Assembly (NCBI GenBank): GCA_025808875.1
Contig: CP075528.1
Coordinates: 2,664,473-2,728,472, forward strand
Direction of reading: 5' to 3'
Length of the DNA stretch: 64,000 nt
Origin: Enhydrobacter sp.
GTDB lineage: Bacteria; Pseudomonadota; Alphaproteobacteria; Reyranellales; Reyranellaceae
Shown here: positions 59,819 through 64,000 of the stretch, in pieces
How positions within the stretch are numbered: position 1 is the stretch's first letter
Layout: every line of letters begins with the position of its first letter
Program-made: the position numbers and the translations under genes
Notes under the pieces: generated by a model
Told to the model about the DNA's origin: nothing
Databases searched by the model: none
Seen by the model: only the letters and a program-made list of their open reading frames with translations

Positions 59819-61378
59819 ATGTTTTCGTTGACTCAAGGTCTGAGGCGAGCCGTTCAGACGAAACCCGGCCGCACGGCCACGGCCTTCGCCGGCCGGCACC
59901 GCACCTGGGCGCAATGCGCCGAGCGCGTCAGCCGGGTCGCCGGCGCCTTGTCGACGCTGCATATCGGCCGAGGCGATCGCGTCGCCATCCTGGCTCTCAA
60001 CAGCGACCGCTACTTCGAACTGATGTACGCCCTGCCGTGGGTCGGCGCCGTGATGGTACCGCTCAACACGCGGCTGGCCGCGCCGGAGATCGAGTACATC
60101 CTGGCGGATTCGGGGGCGGTCGCCTTGTTCGTCGATGGCGCGATGGCCCATCACCTGACCGCGCTCGAGGGAAAGACGCCCGGCGTACGCGAAACCATCT
60201 GGCTCGACGACATCGCCTCGCCCGACGGCATCCTGCATTACGAGGATCTCGCCGCGCACGACCCGGTCGAGGATGTCGAGGCCGCCAACGACGATCTCGC
60301 CGGTCTCTTCTATACCGGCGGCACCACCGGACGGTCGAAGGGCGTCATGCTGACCCACACCAATCTCGTGGTGAACGCGTTGAACGCGGTCGCCGGCATC
60401 GGCTTCGACACGGACACCACCTACATCCACTCCGGCCCCATGTTCCACCTCGCCGACGGCGCCTCGACATTCGGCGTGACGATGGCGGGCGGACGCCATG
60501 CCTTCGTGCCGAGATTCGACCCCGTCGAGGTGCTGCGGACGATCGAAGCGGAGAAAGTGACCCACGCACAGTTCGTTCCGACGATGGTCAACATGCTGGT
60601 CAACCATCCGCGCTTCACCGAGTCGGACATCTCCTCGCTGTCCTTCATCCTCTACGGCGCATCGCCGATGCCTGAGGGCGTGCTGCGCACGGCGATGCAG
60701 GTGATGCCGCGTGTCCGCTTCATGCACGCCTATGGCATGACCGAGGCGGCGCCCATCGTGACCCTGCTCGACCCGCGTTACACGACTCTCGACGGCCCCT
60801 ACGCAGGCCGCCTCAAGTCCTGCGGCCAGGCGGCTCCCGTCTGCGAAGTGCGCGTGGTCGACGCCGACCGCCGGGAGGTCCCGGCCGGCACGACGGGCGA
60901 GGTCGCCATCCGCGGCGCCAACATCATGAAGGGCTACTGGAACAAGCCCGCCGAGACCGCCGCCGTCCTGCAGGACGGCTGGTACTACTCGGGCGATGGC
61001 GCCTACATGGACGGGGAAGGTTTTCTCTTCATCGTCGACCGCCTCAAGGACATGATCATCTCCGGCGGCGAGAACGTCTATTCCGCCGAAGTCGAGAACG
61101 CCATCTCCCTGCTGGCCGGCGTCGCGGAAGTCGCGGTGATCGGCGTCCCCGACGAGCGCTGGGGCGAGCGTGTGCATGCCATCGTCGTCCCCAAGCCGGG
61201 GGCCACCCTCACCGCGGACGACGTGGTCGCCCATTCCCGCACCCAGATCGCGGGCTACAAGTGCCCGCGCAGCGTCGAGTTCCGCGACGCGCCGCTCCCG
61301 CTCTCCGGTGCTGGCAAGGTGCTGAAGCGCGAACTTCGCGAGCCCTACTGGAAAGGCTACGGCAAGGCCGTCAACTGA
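59819..61378 (+). CDS. AMP-forming acyl-CoA synthetase (first of tandem pair)
   Basis: 519 residues. It activates a carboxylic acid to acyl-CoA through an acyl-adenylate. Motifs are LFYTGGTTGRSKGV (P-loop A3), AYGMTEAAPI (A5), YYSGDGAYMDGEGFLFIVDRLKDMI (A7-A8 in parts) and the catalytic Lys in GKVLKRELRE. The class includes fatty and aromatic acid ligases. ATG 59819 was chosen because the family begins here; the open frame before it overlies the divergent P450. Its TGA overlaps the next ligase start by one base. Confidence 0.93.
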   Translation: MFSLTQGLRRAVQTKPGRTATAFAGRHRTWAQCAERVSRVAGALSTLHIGRGDRVAILALNSDRYFELMYALPWVGAVMVPLNTRLAAPEIEYILADSGAVALFVDGAMAHHLTALEGKTPGVRETIWLDDIASPDGILHYEDLAAHDPVEDVEAANDDLAGLFYTGGTTGRSKGVMLTHTNLVVNALNAVAGIGFDTDTTYIHSGPMFHLADGASTFGVTMAGGRHAFVPRFDPVEVLRTIEAEKVTHAQFVPTMVNMLVNHPRFTESDISSLSFILYGASPMPEGVLRTAMQVMPRVRFMHAYGMTEAAPIVTLLDPRYTTLDGPYAGRLKSCGQAAPVCEVRVVDADRREVPAGTTGEVAIRGANIMKGYWNKPAETAAVLQDGWYYSGDGAYMDGEGFLFIVDRLKDMIISGGENVYSAEVENAISLLAGVAEVAVIGVPDERWGERVHAIVVPKPGATLTADDVVAHSRTQIAGYKCPRSVEFRDAPLPLSGAGKVLKRELREPYWKGYGKAVN

Positions 61379-62913
61379 TGCCCGGCATTCCTCCCTACTA
61401 CGACTGGATCGCCCATCACGCCGGCCGGCGCCCCGGCCAGCTCGCCATCCACGACCTGCACACCCGCCGGCGGCTCACCTATGCCGACGTCGATCGCCGC
61501 ACGAGCCGGCTCGCCGCCGCGCTCACCGAGCGCGGCATTGGCCGCGGCGACAGGGTCGCGCTGCTCGCCCCCAACTGCGCGGAGTACTTCGAGCTGCAGT
61601 TCGCCTGCGGCCGGCTCGGTGCGATCATGCTGCCGCTCAACTGGCGGCTCACCGTGCCGGAGCTGGAATACATCCTGGGTGATTCAAGTCCGAAGCTGCT
61701 GCTGCACGATGCGAGTTTCGCCGCCCAGGCCAACGCCCTCTCGGAAAACCGGCTGGAGATCGACCACGAGCTGCCCGACAGCGCCTACGAGCGCGCCCTC
61801 GCCGAGGCCGGAACTCCTCCGGCGGCACTCCCGCTGACTCACGACGACATCGCCATGGTGATGTACACGTCGGGCACCACGGGGCATCCCAAGGGCGCCA
61901 TCATCACGCACGGCATGAACTTCTGGAACGCCGTCAATCTCGGCATTCCGGCGCTCATTTCCCCGCGCACCGTCCAGTTGGTCGTGCTGCCGCTGTTCCA
62001 TACCGGCGGCCTCAATTGCTACGCCAACCCGGTCCTGCACGCGGGCGGGACGATCCTGATCATGCGCACCTTCGATCCGGGTCAGGCGCTCGATTGCATC
62101 TCCGACCGGTCGCTGGGCATCACCCACTTCTTCGGCGTGCCGGCGCCCTATCAGTTCATGATGCAGCACCCGAAGTTCCAGGGCGCCGACCTGTCGCGAC
62201 TGCAGATCGCCGGCGTCGGCGGCGCCCCTTGCGCGCTGGCGATCCTCGAAGGCTGGAGCGCGCGGGGCGTGCCGCTGGTGCAAGGCTGGGGTATGACCGA
62301 AACCAGTCCCGCGGGCACGATGCTCGACGCGGCCGACGCCATCCGCAAGGTCGGGTCGGCCGGCAAGGCGATGATGCACACGGCAATCCGCGTCGTCGAC
62401 GACCGGGGGCACGACGTACCCCAAGGGGGCATCGGCGAGCTGCTGATCAAGGGCCCCAACATCACCCCCGGTTATTGGAACAAGCCCGAGGCGACGGCTG
62501 CCGCCTTCACCGACGGCTGGCTGCACACGGGCGACGCGGCGCGCCTCGACGACGAGGGTTTCGTCTACATCGTCGATCGCTGGAAGGACATGTACATCTC
62601 GGGCGGCGAGAACGTCTATCCCGCCGAGGTCGAGAACGTCCTGTTTCAACTGCCGCAGGTCGCCGACGCGGCGATCATCGGCGTGCCCAACGAGCGCTGG
62701 GGCGAAGTCGGCATGGCGATCGTCGTGCGCAAACCCGACGGCCGCCTCGAGGAGGCCGACGTGATCCGGCATTGCCTCGGCAGACTGGCGAAGTTCAAGG
62801 TGCCGCAATCCGTCGCCTTCGTCGACGCGTTGCCCCGCAATGCCACCGGCAAGGTCCTGAAGCGCGAGCTGAGGCAGCACTACGTCGGCGCCGGCAAACC
62901 GGCGATCACCTGA
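61378..62913 (+). CDS. AMP-forming acyl-CoA synthetase (second of tandem pair)
   Basis: 511 residues. Motifs are VMYTSGTTGHPKGAI, QGWGMTETSPAG, WLHTGDAARLDDEGFVYIVDRWKDMY (in parts) and ATGKVLKRELRQ with the catalytic Lys. The binding-pocket region (LPLFHTGGLNCYANPVLHAGG) differs from the upstream paralogue, so different acid specificity is likely. The ATG at 61378 overlaps the previous TGA. The two ligases are paralogues but clearly diverged, so the duplication is not recent. Confidence 0.93.
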   Translation: MPGIPPYYDWIAHHAGRRPGQLAIHDLHTRRRLTYADVDRRTSRLAAALTERGIGRGDRVALLAPNCAEYFELQFACGRLGAIMLPLNWRLTVPELEYILGDSSPKLLLHDASFAAQANALSENRLEIDHELPDSAYERALAEAGTPPAALPLTHDDIAMVMYTSGTTGHPKGAIITHGMNFWNAVNLGIPALISPRTVQLVVLPLFHTGGLNCYANPVLHAGGTILIMRTFDPGQALDCISDRSLGITHFFGVPAPYQFMMQHPKFQGADLSRLQIAGVGGAPCALAILEGWSARGVPLVQGWGMTETSPAGTMLDAADAIRKVGSAGKAMMHTAIRVVDDRGHDVPQGGIGELLIKGPNITPGYWNKPEATAAAFTDGWLHTGDAARLDDEGFVYIVDRWKDMYISGGENVYPAEVENVLFQLPQVADAAIIGVPNERWGEVGMAIVVRKPDGRLEEADVIRHCLGRLAKFKVPQSVAFVDALPRNATGKVLKRELRQHYVGAGKPAIT

Positions 62914-62986
62914 ACCGGGTTCATTCACAGGCCGAGCGGGTCTGCGCGTTGAAGCGCCCACGAACTCGGCTATAGACGTTGCCACC

Positions 62987-63604
62987 ATGCTGACCATCTA
63001 CGGCGTCCATCGTTCCCGCGCGTCGCGCAATATCTGGCTGGCCCACGAGTTGGGCATTCCCTTCAAGCAGGTGCCGGTGATCCAGCACTACCGCGTCAAG
63101 GAGCCCGCTCCGCCCGGCACGATCCACACCCGGTCGCCGGAGTTCCTGAAGGTAAACCCGAACGGCCACATCCCGTCGGTCGACGACGAGGGCGTGATTC
63201 TGCACGAGTCGCTGGCCATCAACCTCTACCTCGCCAAGAAGCATGGCGGGCCGCTGGCGCCGGCGAACGTCCTCGAAGACGGCCAAATGACGATGTGGGC
63301 GCTTTGGGCGGCCACGGAGGTCGAAAGCCCGGCGCTCTCGCTGTTGCAGAACGGTGTCACCGAGACGGCGATGGCGGCCCTGCGCGGGCCCTTCTCGGTC
63401 CTCGACGCGGCCCTCGCCTCCGGCTTCCTGGTCGGCAGCCGCTTCACGGTGGCCGATATCAACACCGCCGAAATCGTGCGCTACGCCCAGGGCGCGACGG
63501 CGTTGTTCGATGCCGCACCGAGGGTCAAGAGCTGGCTGGCCGCTTGCCATGCCCGCCCGGCATTCAGGAGAATGTGGGAGGCACGCGACAAGGAGCCTGC
63601 CTAG
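62987..63604 (+). CDS. Glutathione S-transferase
   Basis: 205 residues. The N-terminal thioredoxin-like domain (about 1-80) has YGVHRSRASRNIWLAHEL with the likely catalytic Ser, VNPNGHIPSVDDEG (cis-Pro) and LHESLAINLYL, which binds the glutathione gamma-glutamyl group. The helical C-terminal domain holds GSRFTVADINTAEIV. It conjugates or isomerises electrophiles in the cytoplasm. It is 73 bases after the second CoA ligase on the same strand. Confidence 0.9.
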   Translation: MLTIYGVHRSRASRNIWLAHELGIPFKQVPVIQHYRVKEPAPPGTIHTRSPEFLKVNPNGHIPSVDDEGVILHESLAINLYLAKKHGGPLAPANVLEDGQMTMWALWAATEVESPALSLLQNGVTETAMAALRGPFSVLDAALASGFLVGSRFTVADINTAEIVRYAQGATALFDAAPRVKSWLAACHARPAFRRMWEARDKEPA

Positions 63605-63620
63605 TCGGGAGGAGCACGGC

Positions 63621-64000
63621 GTGGAGTTGGACAAGGACCGGCTGGCCAAGCTGCTGAACCTCACGCTCAGCCAGCACGACGCCGAGGCTCTGGCGGCGAT
63701 CCGCAAGTCCAACGACCTGCTCCGGCAGCACCGGACGACCTGGGATGCCATTCTTGGCGTATCGCCCATCGAGGAACCCGCCGCTTCGTCCGGCGGCGCT
63801 CGACCGAGAGCGCCCGACGGCGGTCAGCCGGCAAGCCAGGCCGAGCCGCGGCTGGCGGCCGGCCATACTTTCGCACGCGACTATCGCAATGCGTTCCGTC
63901 GCGAGCCGTTCGTTGCCCGCATGCTCGCCTTTCCGTTCTGGTTCGCGCTCGAGCTCCTTGCGCTGGCCCATCCACGCGCCAGAATCAACAAGCGAGGACG
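63621..64000 (+). CDS. Hypothetical protein, partial at window edge
   Basis: At least 126 residues, open to the right edge. The start is GTG 63621 with GGGAGGAGC upstream. The N-terminal helical part reads MELDKDRLAKLLNLTLSQHD...LAAIRKSNDLLRQHRTTWDAIL, a pattern seen in DUF2786-like proteins of alphaproteobacteria. A Pro/Ala/Gly-rich linker follows, then ARDYRNAFRREPFVARMLAFPFWFALELL. It lies 16 bases after the GST gene. No function can be assigned. Confidence 0.65.
   Translation, partial: MELDKDRLAKLLNLTLSQHDAEALAAIRKSNDLLRQHRTTWDAILGVSPIEEPAASSGGARPRAPDGGQPASQAEPRLAAGHTFARDYRNAFRREPFVARMLAFPFWFALELLALAHPRARINKRG

Noticed and set aside
59807..61234. 475-codon minus-strand frame opposite the first acyl-CoA ligase
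   Set aside because: Antisense to a clear AMP-binding enzyme; Asp/His/Val-rich shadow composition with no motif.

Overview
The window looks like chromosomal DNA of a high-GC alphaproteobacterium. Evidence is the complex I operon order nuoA-B-C-D-E-F-G, the order tig-clpP-clpX-lon-hup, a glnB-glnA pair behind a sigma-54 type promoter, and a dense set of soil-type catabolic genes (aerobic CO dehydrogenase-like enzyme, CoA ligases, CoA transferase, RND pump, several TetR regulators). My guess is a Rhodospirillales/Reyranella-like soil or freshwater bacterium; the genus is inference only. There is no plasmid, phage or CRISPR hallmark.

Layout. 1-6631 (minus): nuoABCDEFG, with nuoG running off the left edge only a few residues from its expected end; tRNA-Asp lies just upstream. 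6754-9451: a visibly lower-GC patch between tRNA-Asp and tRNA-Val with a frameshifted GIY-YIG nuclease gene and an adenylate cyclase/TPR gene. 9452-17887 (minus): tRNA-Val, hup, lon, clpX, clpP, tig, tRNA-Leu, nnr, tRNA-His, the protein quality-control and DNA-housekeeping core. 17943-20591 (minus): two tandem paralogous TetR regulators behind an aminotransferase. 20706-22643 (plus): sigma-54 promoter, glnB, glnA and a strong terminator. 22677-31303: a hydratase/CoA-transferase pair, a basic hypothetical protein, TauD-like dioxygenase, membrane protein, PhoD-like phosphatase, tartrate/malate dehydrogenase, D-aminoacylase and a small monooxygenase.

31331-36348: a TetR regulator divergent from an RND efflux pump (adaptor and transporter); the gap holds two copies of a palindrome that is the likely operator. 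46263 down to 36352 (minus): one long co-directional run of quinone oxidoreductase, SDR, DUF2817 peptidase-like protein, membrane GH17 glucanase, coxG, coxS, coxL, coxM and pcp. CoxL carries AYRGAGR, so it is a form II enzyme whose substrate may not be CO. 46368-48308 (plus): MaoC hydratase, CitE-like lyase, ExoD. 48337-52687 (minus): acyl-CoA dehydrogenase, D-glutamate cyclase-like gene and a CHASE2 adenylate/guanylate cyclase. 52757-54829 (plus): EamA transporter, erpA, xthA. 59758 down to 54837 (minus): P450, PP2C phosphatase, asparaginase and an Fe-S RNA m5U methyltransferase in a tightly overlapping operon, then an SDR. 59819-64000 (plus): two tandem acyl-CoA ligases, a glutathione transferase and a partial hypothetical gene.

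The catabolic genes fit together as acyl-CoA metabolism: CoA ligases and a class III CoA transferase load acids, an acyl-CoA dehydrogenase and two hydratases process them, and a CitE-type lyase could split C4-C5 hydroxyacyl-CoAs. Complex I would take up the NADH. Long open frames opposite the real genes are a composition effect of the high GC content and were left out.
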